A DNA stretch of 64,000 nt, from NCBI RefSeq assembly GCF_014284475.1, contig NZ_WJBC01000005.1, forward strand, positions 1-64,000, given 5' to 3'. Source of the stretch: Acetobacterium fimetarium. Its GTDB lineage: Bacteria > Bacillota > Clostridia > Eubacteriales > Eubacteriaceae. Made by a program: the position numbers and the translations under genes. Positions 55,443 through 63,233 of the stretch are shown piece after piece (positions within the stretch are counted from its first letter, which is position 1; the number at the start of each line of letters is the position of its first letter). The notes beneath the pieces were generated by a model. That model was not told the DNA's origin, searched no databases, and saw only the letters and a list, made by a program, of their open reading frames with translations.

Positions 55443-56048
55443 ATGAAGAAATGGCGTTGTACAGTATGTAACTATGTACATGAAGGTGACACTCCACCGG
55501 AAAAATGTCCGATTTGTGGGGTAGGGCCGGAGAAATTTGTCTTGATGGAAGAAGTTCAAGATGATTTATCAGACAAGAAAAGAGATGCGATTCAAAAATT
55601 ATTGTTTAATGTCAGTTATGGGGTCTACATCATTTCATCAATAAAAGATGAGAAGCTCAACGGGATGGTATCCAACACCTTTATTCAAATCACCAGTACA
55701 CCCCTGAAAGCGAGCGTATGCCTGGGAAAAGGGACCCTGACATCAGAATATGTCAGAGAATCCGGTGTCTTTGGCGTTTCAATTCTGGGAAAAGACAATC
55801 ATGATTTAATCAAGCATTTTGGGTATCAGAGCGGCAGAGATGTTGATAAATTCAAGACCGTGAACTATGTTACCGGTGAAAAAACCGGCTGTCCGGGTTT
55901 ACTGGATTCCTTATGTTTTGTTGAATGCGAAGTGGAACAGACCATTGATTTGGGAACGCATTACCTGTTTATCGGCAAGGTTATCGATGGCGACGGCTTT
56001 AGTGAAGAAGAGCCCATGACCTATGCATATTATCATGCAACCCGATGA
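55443..56048 (+). CDS. Rubredoxin-flavin reductase fusion protein (Hrb-like)
   Basis: Residues 1-40 are a rubredoxin-like domain with two CxxC-type pairs (WRCTVCNYVHEG and EKCPICGVGPEKF). After a short linker, residues 50-201 are an FMN-binding split-barrel flavin reductase (VSYGVYIISSIKDEKLNGMVSNTFIQITSTPLKASVCL). Similar fusions, such as the high-molecular-weight rubredoxin of Moorella, pass electrons to diiron flavoproteins that reduce O2 or NO. In that protein the rubredoxin part is C-terminal; here it is N-terminal. ATG 55443 is taken after AAAGTGGTGA; a GTG at 55431 is within that site. Confidence 0.9.
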   Translation: MKKWRCTVCNYVHEGDTPPEKCPICGVGPEKFVLMEEVQDDLSDKKRDAIQKLLFNVSYGVYIISSIKDEKLNGMVSNTFIQITSTPLKASVCLGKGTLTSEYVRESGVFGVSILGKDNHDLIKHFGYQSGRDVDKFKTVNYVTGEKTGCPGLLDSLCFVECEVEQTIDLGTHYLFIGKVIDGDGFSEEEPMTYAYYHATR

Positions 56049-56097
56049 TCACCGCCAGGTAAGCTATCCGGTATTATTTTTATTATATCAATAACAG

Positions 56098-56130
56098 AAA
56101 GCCAATGCAGCATTCGCATTGGCTTTTTTT
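56098..56130 (+). terminator. Terminator after the rubredoxin fusion gene
   Basis: AAAGCCAATGC at 56098-56108 pairs with GCATTGGCTTT at 56116-56126, followed by T to 56130. Confidence 0.92.
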
Positions 56131-56166
56131 GTTGATAGTAAATGATTATAAAATCGAACAATGATT

Positions 56167-56274
56167 GCTTTGCAATTAGTTTCCACAACCAATTTTGTAA
56201 CGTGTAGGCGAACAGTCCTAAGACTGTCCGCCGTACAGTGTAAAAATTGGTTCGTGCGAAACTGATCGCAAAGC
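56167..56274. repeat. 108-bp near-palindrome
   Basis: The left arm from GCTTTGC (56167) to ACAGTC (56217) matches the reverse complement of the right arm from GACTGT (56222) to GCAAAGC (56274), with a 4-nt CTAA centre. Matching blocks include AGTTTC, ACCAATTTT and ACAGTC; a few mismatches and 1-nt gaps. It has no coding potential and lies just after the end of the minus-strand DUF1611 gene. It may be a dispersed repeat or a MITE-like remnant, or an RNA hairpin. Confidence 0.7.
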
Positions 56275-56296
56275 TAACGGTACTATTGCCGACTAT

Positions 56297-57373
56297 TCAG
56301 GTGGCAATTTTTTCTTTTAATTCCGGAAACGTTTTTAAAACCGATTTGACCAGTTTATTACAGCCGTAGGTTAATGTATCGGTCGTGGGCAGATGGTAAG
56401 CATGCTCATAGTTTTTAATCGTCTCCTTGATATCGTCAACAATCATCCCTTCATGATTGAGGGTAATGGCAATGACTTTTGACTGGGAGAAGCCTTCGAT
56501 AAGATTGATTTCACTGTCGACGGTCGGCATTTCAAGGTCATTGAAGTCAATCCGTCTTTTCCTTTTGGGCGGATGCTGGAGAATAAAAGCATCCGGCTGT
56601 CCCCCGCGGATAATGGCGCAGGAGCTGACAAAGGCCTGATGACTGAGAGAGCTTTGCCCTTCTAAAAGGATGATGTCCGGTTTTTCATGAATATCGGCTT
56701 CTAAAACGGCGTTTTCCAGTTCGCCGGCCATAAATTCAGAGGGAATGGCATCCATTGCGATGCCATATTTTTCGCCCTGGATCAAAGCCGTTTGCCCGGT
56801 TCCGATAAATGAGGTCCGAATACCCCGCTCTTTTAACGCCTGCATTAACAGCATCGCGGTGGTTCGTTTGCCCACAGCACAGTCGGTTCCGAAAATTGCC
56901 AGTTTGGGGGTCTTGACTTGCATGATATCGCCGGTAAAAAGATGAAGATAACGATTGGACAAAGGCTTGCGAATATCATAGAGCTTGACGTTATAACGTT
57001 TGGCTTCGCGCTTGAATTCCGCATCATCGGAAATAAATTCATGCAGGCCGTTGACGATATTCATGCCCAGGGACATTGCTTTGAGGAAAATTCTTCTTTC
57101 GTTGAGGGATAAAAATGTATCCTTGGGGGCGATGCCGTAGATAAAGTATTCAGGTGTTTCACCTAATTTATCAAGTGCATCCGTTAAATCACGATAGATG
57201 GGGATGCCATTTTCAGAACCGCCCAGTATCTTGCCGGCATCCAAGCCGGCTTTTGTGCTGTCGATCACACAGGCAATCTGATATTTTTGAGAACGTCGAA
57301 TTAAACCGTTTGCTGTCTTTCCATCTGTATCGCCAAAATGACCTTCACAGTATACTAAAGCTTTTTCTTTCAT
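56297..57373 (-). CDS. DUF1611 family protein (DgcN-like)
   Basis: A 358-residue protein of the DUF1611 (COG3367) family with an N-terminal Rossmann-like domain and a P-loop domain (IFGTDCAVGKRTTAMLLMQAL). A member, DgcN, acts as a D-glutamate N-acetyltransferase in marine bacteria, usually next to the epimerase DgcA; no dgcA is here, so substrate and role are uncertain. The ATG at 57373 is preferred because GGAAG lies upstream and the resulting KEKALVYCEGHFGD is the family start; an in-frame ATG at 57424 adds 17 unrelated residues. Confidence 0.85.
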   Translation of the reverse strand: MKEKALVYCEGHFGDTDGKTANGLIRRSQKYQIACVIDSTKAGLDAGKILGGSENGIPIYRDLTDALDKLGETPEYFIYGIAPKDTFLSLNERRIFLKAMSLGMNIVNGLHEFISDDAEFKREAKRYNVKLYDIRKPLSNRYLHLFTGDIMQVKTPKLAIFGTDCAVGKRTTAMLLMQALKERGIRTSFIGTGQTALIQGEKYGIAMDAIPSEFMAGELENAVLEADIHEKPDIILLEGQSSLSHQAFVSSCAIIRGGQPDAFILQHPPKRKRRIDFNDLEMPTVDSEINLIEGFSQSKVIAITLNHEGMIVDDIKETIKNYEHAYHLPTTDTLTYGCNKLVKSVLKTFPELKEKIAT

Positions 57374-57489
57374 ATTTGAAAACTTCCTTTCATTGTGAAC
57401 AAGAACAAGTGCTTTATAAGACAAACTATTTAATTGTGCTTGGATTTAAAGAGTATGGGAATAAAGGGAGTCTGATATACAATATAATT

Positions 57490-57498
57490 ATTATACCA
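57490..57498 (-). promoter_or_regulatory. Extended -10 promoter of the DUF1611 gene
   Basis: On the minus strand TGGTATAAT (plus 57498-57490) is a perfect extended -10; the -35 is poor. Confidence 0.5.
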
Positions 57499-57561
57499 TA
57501 TAAAGTGACAAATAAACGGTAACCCACCAGTGAATATTATATTCAGCCTTCATACAGTATT

Positions 57562-58749
57562 CTATTCATCATTGAGAACCGGTTCAAGACTGGTATCCCT
57601 GAAAAATGTATTGGCATTATAAAGATATAAAACATCGGTGATGTCATAATCGGCAAGCAGCGTTTCAATGCTGTTATAGTAATAACGTGGGTCGATCACG
57701 ATAATCTCACTGTAAAAAGGGGCTAAAAATGGAATGAAGGCATTGGCATAGGAATCCTTGATGACCAGTAAATTTTTACCGTTGTTCACGGGATTCTTTA
57801 TGGTTACAAGCGGATGATTGCCATCTAAAAAAACGGCATATTTGTCCTTTCCGGTCAGTTGTTCTGAAGCATAGAAGGAAGGTGACTTTCGCTGCTCTTC
57901 GATGTAATTAACGACTGAATAATCGTCTTCGCTTTTGGGAATGTAAACATCAATGGTGTCGGTGTTTTTTATGGAATAACCACTTTTGGATACCAGTGCC
58001 CCGGAAAAAGAATGCGTCACCGGATCGACCGAATAGGCATCTGGATTCGGTGTGATGCCCATTTTTCCGGCAACCGACTGAAAGGACAGCGAGGCACCAA
58101 GAGTCGTCCAGTGATGGTCGGTTTTGTAGTAAAGCAGTTGATTCGTGTTTTCTTTCAGGATCGGTCTTGGATCAAGAATGACTGTTTTTTCGTTTAGTCC
58201 GGAAGTGAAAGAATCGATATACTGGTTTTGATCCAGAACCGGTGCCGCCAAGGGAAGTTTATCCCCATAAATGCTGATGGCATTGGGAACCAGCATGAAG
58301 TAATGGTTAAGCTCCGGGTGTTTTTCGACAAAGCGGTTTAAAGCGGTCTTCGTCTTAGCAACATCTTCAGCAGACAGCGGATCAAAGTTTTCAATCAGGG
58401 TGCTGTCTTTTCCCAGATAAACGCCGTTCGAAATATTCTTTCCCAGCAGACGGTCGGTGTTCGTTTTAGTGTGAATCCAGAAATTACGTCCGATCAGCTG
58501 ATCGGCGGCATATTTTTCCACCTTCTTCATATAACGGCCATCGGTGACACTGTCAAAAGAAAAACGCGGCAATTGTGTCAGGATGCGGTTTTCAGTTTCA
58601 GAGAATTTCACATCCGGGCGGATCAATGTGATCAATGGTACGATGATGATCAGAACAATAAAAAATGATCCCAACAGATTGAGGTACCGTTTATAATAAT
58701 GAGAACGGGCATGCCGTTCACGTGCGTGGCTTTTATTTTGATTTCGCAT
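57562..58749 (-). CDS. DHHW family / AlgX-AlgJ-like SGNH protein
   Basis: A 395-residue protein with one N-terminal membrane segment (about residues 25-45) and an extracytoplasmic domain of the AlgX/AlgJ type. YKTDHHWTTLGASL carries the D-H-H-W motif, and LLVIKDSYANAFIPFL the SGNH-type serine. Such proteins transfer or remove acetyl groups on polysaccharides with an MBOAT partner, which is the next gene upstream in the operon. AGGTGA precedes the ATG. Confidence 0.88.
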   Translation of the reverse strand: MRNQNKSHARERHARSHYYKRYLNLLGSFFIVLIIIVPLITLIRPDVKFSETENRILTQLPRFSFDSVTDGRYMKKVEKYAADQLIGRNFWIHTKTNTDRLLGKNISNGVYLGKDSTLIENFDPLSAEDVAKTKTALNRFVEKHPELNHYFMLVPNAISIYGDKLPLAAPVLDQNQYIDSFTSGLNEKTVILDPRPILKENTNQLLYYKTDHHWTTLGASLSFQSVAGKMGITPNPDAYSVDPVTHSFSGALVSKSGYSIKNTDTIDVYIPKSEDDYSVVNYIEEQRKSPSFYASEQLTGKDKYAVFLDGNHPLVTIKNPVNNGKNLLVIKDSYANAFIPFLAPFYSEIIVIDPRYYYNSIETLLADYDITDVLYLYNANTFFRDTSLEPVLNDE

Positions 58750-58759
58750 AAAATTTCAC

Positions 58760-60160
58760 CTAGAATCTAAAATATAGAAATGGATTATATGTTTCCGTCA
58801 CTAAATAGGCAATGGACAGGAACATAATGATGCCATTGAGTCCGAGTGCTGTCGGAACCACCCCTTTTTTCTCGCTGTGAAGGAGCTTGTCGTATAAGGT
58901 ATGAATAACCGGGGTCGAACAAACGCCGCAAATAATGAATAATACAAAATTGGTATACAGATAATAGAGCCCGGTCGTGTCGATCAGAGGCGCACCAGCG
59001 GTAAAGAAGAGGATGCTCAGGTAATGAAGCGCATAGCCCAGATCCGGACTGGCGAAAAAGACCCAGCCGATGACGATAAAAATAAGAGCATAAACATGTT
59101 GCAGAAACGCCGGTGTTTTTTCCAGTAATGATTTTAAGAATACTTTTTCAATAAAGAGCAGCATCCCGTAGTAAAGCCCCCAGACCACAAAATTCCAGCT
59201 GGCGCCATGCCAGAGGCCGGTGAGAAACCAGACGATGCAGAGGTTGATAAAAAACCGGGGCAGGGCAACACGGTTCCCGCCCAGCGGAATATAGAGGTAT
59301 TCTCTAAACCACATTCCCAGGGAAATATGCCAGCGACGCCAGAAATCGGAAACATTTTTAGAGAGATAGGGGTAGTTGAAATTTTCCGGGAATTCAAAAC
59401 CAAACATTTTAGCGAGCCCAATAGCCATATCCGAATATCCGCTGAAATCGAAATAAATTTGGAAAGAAAAGGCAAGAATACCGATCCATGCGGTTAATAC
59501 CGATATCTGAGTGATTTCCATGGCTTGGACCATCGTCCAGACATAGCCGATATTATTGGCGATCAGCACTTTTTTTCCAAGTCCCTGGATAAAACGCTCA
59601 ACGCCCAGTCCAAACTGATCCTGAGTCACGGTGCGTTCGGAAAGCTGTTGATAAATATTCGGATAGCGGATAATCGGGCCGGCCATCAGCTGGGGAAACA
59701 TGGTGATATAGAGTCCAAAAGAAATGATGTTTTTCTGGACCGGTACTTTTTTTAAATAGACATCGATAAAATAGGACAGGATATGGAACGTGTAAAATGA
59801 GATGCCGATGGGCAGCGGGAGTGCGGTATAGGAAATACCCAGATTAAAGAGCTGATTAATGGTCTCAATAAGAAAACCCCAGTATTTGAAAAAAAACAGA
59901 ACCCCAAGGTTTGCCGTTAAGGTAAGAATAAACAGTCGTTTGCGGATGATGGCGGATTTGTTTTCCATGACGATTCCAATCGAATAGTCGAAAACGATCG
60001 TGAAAATCATCAGAAAAACATAAACCGGTTCACCCCAGGCGTAAAATAATAGACTGACCAACAGCAGAACAGTATTTTTTATCTGTTTAGGAGCGATGTA
60101 ATAAAGACCGAGTGCGACAGGAAGAAAGGTAAACAAAAACAGAATACTGCTAAAGACCAT
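58760..60160 (-). CDS. MBOAT family O-acyltransferase (AlgI-like)
   Basis: A 466-residue membrane protein with about ten hydrophobic segments. The family motifs FDFSGYSDMAIGLAKMFG, FWRRWHISLGMWFREYLYIPLGGNR and the catalytic histidine region GLWHGASWNFVVWG are present. AlgI/DltB-like proteins pass acyl groups across the membrane for attachment to polysaccharide or teichoic acid. GTAAGGAG precedes the ATG. It is followed after 10 bp by the DHHW gene. Confidence 0.95.
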   Translation of the reverse strand: MVFSSILFLFTFLPVALGLYYIAPKQIKNTVLLLVSLLFYAWGEPVYVFLMIFTIVFDYSIGIVMENKSAIIRKRLFILTLTANLGVLFFFKYWGFLIETINQLFNLGISYTALPLPIGISFYTFHILSYFIDVYLKKVPVQKNIISFGLYITMFPQLMAGPIIRYPNIYQQLSERTVTQDQFGLGVERFIQGLGKKVLIANNIGYVWTMVQAMEITQISVLTAWIGILAFSFQIYFDFSGYSDMAIGLAKMFGFEFPENFNYPYLSKNVSDFWRRWHISLGMWFREYLYIPLGGNRVALPRFFINLCIVWFLTGLWHGASWNFVVWGLYYGMLLFIEKVFLKSLLEKTPAFLQHVYALIFIVIGWVFFASPDLGYALHYLSILFFTAGAPLIDTTGLYYLYTNFVLFIICGVCSTPVIHTLYDKLLHSEKKGVVPTALGLNGIIMFLSIAYLVTETYNPFLYFRF

Positions 60161-60175
60161 AGTGACTCCTTACTT

Positions 60176-60637
60176 TTATTTTTTCATACTTTTGACAAAG
60201 GCTTCTTTGAGGGTGGTAGCATTTGGAGAAACGCAGTAAAATACGGTATTGCCCATTATTTTCAGTTCATAGTTATCAAGAAGCGCGCATTGTTCCGGCC
60301 CGTAACCACTAAAACTTTCCGCCTGTTTGGCAACCCGGGCTTCGACGGCTTCTTCAACGCGATCGACTTGCGTCGAATCTTTTGCTTTTACAATCAGCAT
60401 TTCCGATACATCCATATAGTTGGAGGGCATATAGACCACCGCTTCTTCGAAATCATTGGCATTCAGCCCATAAAAGCGCTTTAAATCTTTGCCTGCCCCT
60501 TTGGCCATCCCCAGATCGCTCACCGAGGCCAGAATATCTGTTTCCACCTCCGCTAAGGGCCGCTTGTCGTACTGATGACAACCGAGCAGGGGCAACGCCA
60601 ATATTAAAATAAGTAGCATAATGCAGAATCTTTTCAT
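60176..60637 (-). CDS. DUF4358 lipoprotein
   Basis: A 153-residue protein with a lipoprotein signal peptide: basic MKRF, a hydrophobic run and the lipobox LPLLGC with the modified cysteine near residue 20. The rest matches DUF4358 (EVETDILASVSDLGMAKG...LKRFYGLNANDFEEAVVYMPSNYMDVSEMLIVKAK), a family of unknown function regularly found with MBOAT genes in Firmicutes. ATG 60637 is used because it yields this signal peptide; an in-frame ATG at 60742 overlaps the previous gene. Confidence 0.88.
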   Translation of the reverse strand: MKRFCIMLLILILALPLLGCHQYDKRPLAEVETDILASVSDLGMAKGAGKDLKRFYGLNANDFEEAVVYMPSNYMDVSEMLIVKAKDSTQVDRVEEAVEARVAKQAESFSGYGPEQCALLDNYELKIMGNTVFYCVSPNATTLKEAFVKSMKK

Positions 60638-60650
60638 GAATTTTTCCGTT

Positions 60651-61424
60651 CTATAATAATTTTGAAAGATCACTGTTATTGACAAGGGTATCCAGCCAGA
60701 ACGGATAAAATTCACGCAGTACGTGGATGCCGTCGGCCTCATGGTACTGCGGATTTTCCTTCAACAGGGTATAGGTATCAATGTAGTGGACGTTTTTGCG
60801 TTTGGCCAGTTCCACGAGGGCGGCATTATAGGCTTCCACCTGATTAAGCTTCGGGTCTTCCTGAATCGCGGCGTCGGTAACCGGAAAGATGCTGCAAATG
60901 TAGATCTGCGTGTTGGGCAGTTGGGACTTGACCGCATCGATCAGCTTTTCATAAGATTGTTTATAGGAATCAAGGGTGGTATCGGGATGACTCATGTCAT
61001 TAAGCCCTAATTCAAAAAAAACGTTTTTGGGAGCCATATCAACCAGTTTAGCAACATCTTCAAGACTGCTATCCGTCGTTTTGCCAAGGACGGCAATCAG
61101 CGAAGAAGCGGGCAGATAACCGTATGAACCGATTCCTTCAGCGATGGAGTCGCCAAAAATAACGGAAGTTTCAAATAGTTCCGGATAACCACCGGAATCT
61201 CCCGCTTTCTTTTTGATAAAATCAATTTTTCCTTCCATTGTGACAACGTCCTTTGACTCCAGGTTTTTCAGGACCTCGACACCGGCGGAAATTTCTGAAT
61301 TCTGTTTGGTCGTACTCAGTAGATTGACAAGGATGATCGCTCCGATGATAAGAATGGGAATGGTGATGATCAAAGCAACTCCGGGCGTGTTTCGTATTCT
61401 GTTTATCAGATCATTTATATCCAC
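60651..61424 (-). CDS. SGNH/GDSL hydrolase, membrane anchored
   Basis: A 257-residue protein with one N-terminal membrane segment (about 16-36) and an SGNH hydrolase domain: FGDSIAEGIG (serine), the glycine and asparagine of ELGLNDMSHPD, and the D-x-x-H of EADGIHVLREF. It probably acts on acetylated or acylated polysaccharide outside the cell. The start is GTG 61424 with AGGTGA 6 bp upstream. First gene of the minus-strand cassette with the DUF4358, MBOAT and DHHW genes. Confidence 0.9.
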   Translation of the reverse strand: MDINDLINRIRNTPGVALIITIPILIIGAIILVNLLSTTKQNSEISAGVEVLKNLESKDVVTMEGKIDFIKKKAGDSGGYPELFETSVIFGDSIAEGIGSYGYLPASSLIAVLGKTTDSSLEDVAKLVDMAPKNVFFELGLNDMSHPDTTLDSYKQSYEKLIDAVKSQLPNTQIYICSIFPVTDAAIQEDPKLNQVEAYNAALVELAKRKNVHYIDTYTLLKENPQYHEADGIHVLREFYPFWLDTLVNNSDLSKLL

Positions 61425-61540
61425 AGGGGTTCACCTTCAATTGTGATATTCGTACGTAGATTACGATATCACAAAGCATGCAATCAGTTCAACGTTCTTT
61501 TTGTAACAAATTATTTTTTTGATGTCACCATCCTGGATGC

Positions 61541-61581
61541 AAAAAAGACAGCAGTCCAGAAATTTCTGATCTGCTGTCTTT
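61541..61581 (-). terminator. Terminator of the glp-like operon
   Basis: On the minus strand AAAGACAGCAG (plus 61581-61571) pairs with CTGCTGTCTTT (plus 61554-61544), with an inner CAGAAATTTCTG palindrome, and ends in a T run at plus 61546-61541. Confidence 0.9.
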
Positions 61582-61600
61582 GAAAACTCAGATTAATGGT

Positions 61601-61966
61601 TTAACATCGATCCATGTTCTTGGTTGAAACAACGTTGATGCCGAGACCTAAAAGATTTTCAATCACGACATCACCAATTTTTACGGGCGCGTCCACGACC
61701 ACCTGATTGATGGCTTTCATGGCTTCAAAAATCTGGCCCTTGGGAATCGGCTCAGCAGTCTTCACCGGCAGACGGGGAAGCATGCCGTTTCGCACGACGA
61801 CGGTGGTCGGAATCACCCGGGTGGGGTTGGTCAGCTCATTGATGGCATATTTTGGCCCCCGTTTACAGGTGTTTCCGGTAACTTCAAAATTACCATCGTC
61901 ATTTTTGTCAACAACGGTCAACTGACAACCCATGGGGCAAGTGATACAGGTTAGTTCTTTTTTCAT
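61601..61966 (-). CDS. DUF1667 family cysteine-rich protein
   Basis: A 121-residue protein with CITCPMGC at the N-terminus and a fourth cysteine in TCKRG, a likely metal or Fe-S site. DUF1667 genes regularly follow two FAD-dependent dehydrogenases of the GlpA/GlpB type in anaerobic Firmicutes and may be the electron-transfer subunit. It overlaps the upstream gene by 4 bp. GAGGAGG precedes the ATG. Confidence 0.9.
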   Translation of the reverse strand: MKKELTCITCPMGCQLTVVDKNDDGNFEVTGNTCKRGPKYAINELTNPTRVIPTTVVVRNGMLPRLPVKTAEPIPKGQIFEAMKAINQVVVDAPVKIGDVVIENLLGLGINVVSTKNMDRC

Positions 61967-63231
61967 TTTTGGGCCTCCTCGACGACAAAACGGATTTCTC
62001 CGGCAGGATATTTTTCCAGTACTTCTTTGGCAATTTTAAAATTGACCATTTCAGCAGGAAGCAGTTTCTTTTCTTTTTTCGTTGCGATCAGCTGATCACC
62101 AATGTAGGCATTGACGACCTTGTTTTCGAATACCTGTCGAACACGCATGTAGAAAGTGACATTTTCTTCCACATTTTTCATGGCCACCTGCTGGGGAACG
62201 ACATAACCGATGCCGTCGCCATTGGCGGTGGTGAAAGTGACATTGGTATCCAGGGTTCCTTTTACGTATTTGGCAGCGCCTTTGCCGGCAAGCACGGCTT
62301 CCTCGCTGACAAAATCGACAAGATCGTGAACGTGGACGACATTTCCGCAGGCAAAAACGCCGGGCATGGTTGTCTGACGGAGTTCGCCAACAATGGAACC
62401 ATTGGTGCGGTTATCCATTTCAACACCGGCATTCACGGTGATTTCATTTTCGGGGATTAAACCGACCGATAGGAGCAGGGTATCGCAGGGAATAAATTCA
62501 TCCGTCCCCGGAATGACTTTCAGTTTATCATCGACCTGGGCAACGGTGACCCCTTCGATACGATCCTTGCCGTGAATGAAGGTAATGGTATGGCTGAGCT
62601 TCAGGGGAATGTCATAGTCGTTCAGGCATTGGACGATATTACGTACCAGACCGTTGGAGTAGGGCATCAGTTCGCAGACCGCGTTAACGTGGGCGCCTTC
62701 CAGCGTCATTCGGCGGGCCATAATCAGACCGATATCGCCGGATCCCAGAATGACAACTTCTTTACCGGGCATATAGCCCTCCATGTTGATAAAACGCTGT
62801 GCCGTACCGGCGGTGAATACTCCGGAAGGACGATATCCCGGGATGCCAATCGCTCCGGAGGTACGTTCACGACAACCCATGGTTAGGATGGCAGAACGGG
62901 TTTCAATCGTCATATAGCCGCTTTCTTCATTGATCACGTGGATAATTTTGGTTTCGCCGTGATCCGTCATATCCAGGACCATGGTATCCAGCAGATACGG
63001 AATGCCAAGATCGACAACCTGTTTGATATAACGCGCCGCATATTCAGGGCCGGTTAATTCTTCATTGAAGGTATGAAGACCAAAACCGTTATGGATACAC
63101 TGGTTCAGAATACCGCCCAATTCCCGGTCTCGTTCCAGGATCAGAATATTTTCCACACCATCTTTTTTAGCTTGAACAGCAGCCGATAAACCAGCAGGGC
63201 CGCCGCCTAAAATAACAATATCATAAATCAT
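61963..63231 (-). CDS. FAD/NAD(P)-dependent oxidoreductase (GlpB-like partner)
   Basis: A 422-residue pyridine-nucleotide-disulfide-reductase-fold protein. The FAD-binding GGGPAGLSAA is at residues 8-18, a second Rossmann motif is VVILGSGDIGLIMARR, and GVFACGNVVHVHDL is the FAD-ribityl motif. In this operon type it works with the GlpA-like protein and DUF1667 in anaerobic glycerol-3-phosphate oxidation; the substrate is an inference from gene order. AGGAGGC precedes the ATG. Confidence 0.9.
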   Translation of the reverse strand: MIYDIVILGGGPAGLSAAVQAKKDGVENILILERDRELGGILNQCIHNGFGLHTFNEELTGPEYAARYIKQVVDLGIPYLLDTMVLDMTDHGETKIIHVINEESGYMTIETRSAILTMGCRERTSGAIGIPGYRPSGVFTAGTAQRFINMEGYMPGKEVVILGSGDIGLIMARRMTLEGAHVNAVCELMPYSNGLVRNIVQCLNDYDIPLKLSHTITFIHGKDRIEGVTVAQVDDKLKVIPGTDEFIPCDTLLLSVGLIPENEITVNAGVEMDNRTNGSIVGELRQTTMPGVFACGNVVHVHDLVDFVSEEAVLAGKGAAKYVKGTLDTNVTFTTANGDGIGYVVPQQVAMKNVEENVTFYMRVRQVFENKVVNAYIGDQLIATKKEKKLLPAEMVNFKIAKEVLEKYPAGEIRFVVEEAQK

Positions 63232-63233
63232 GA

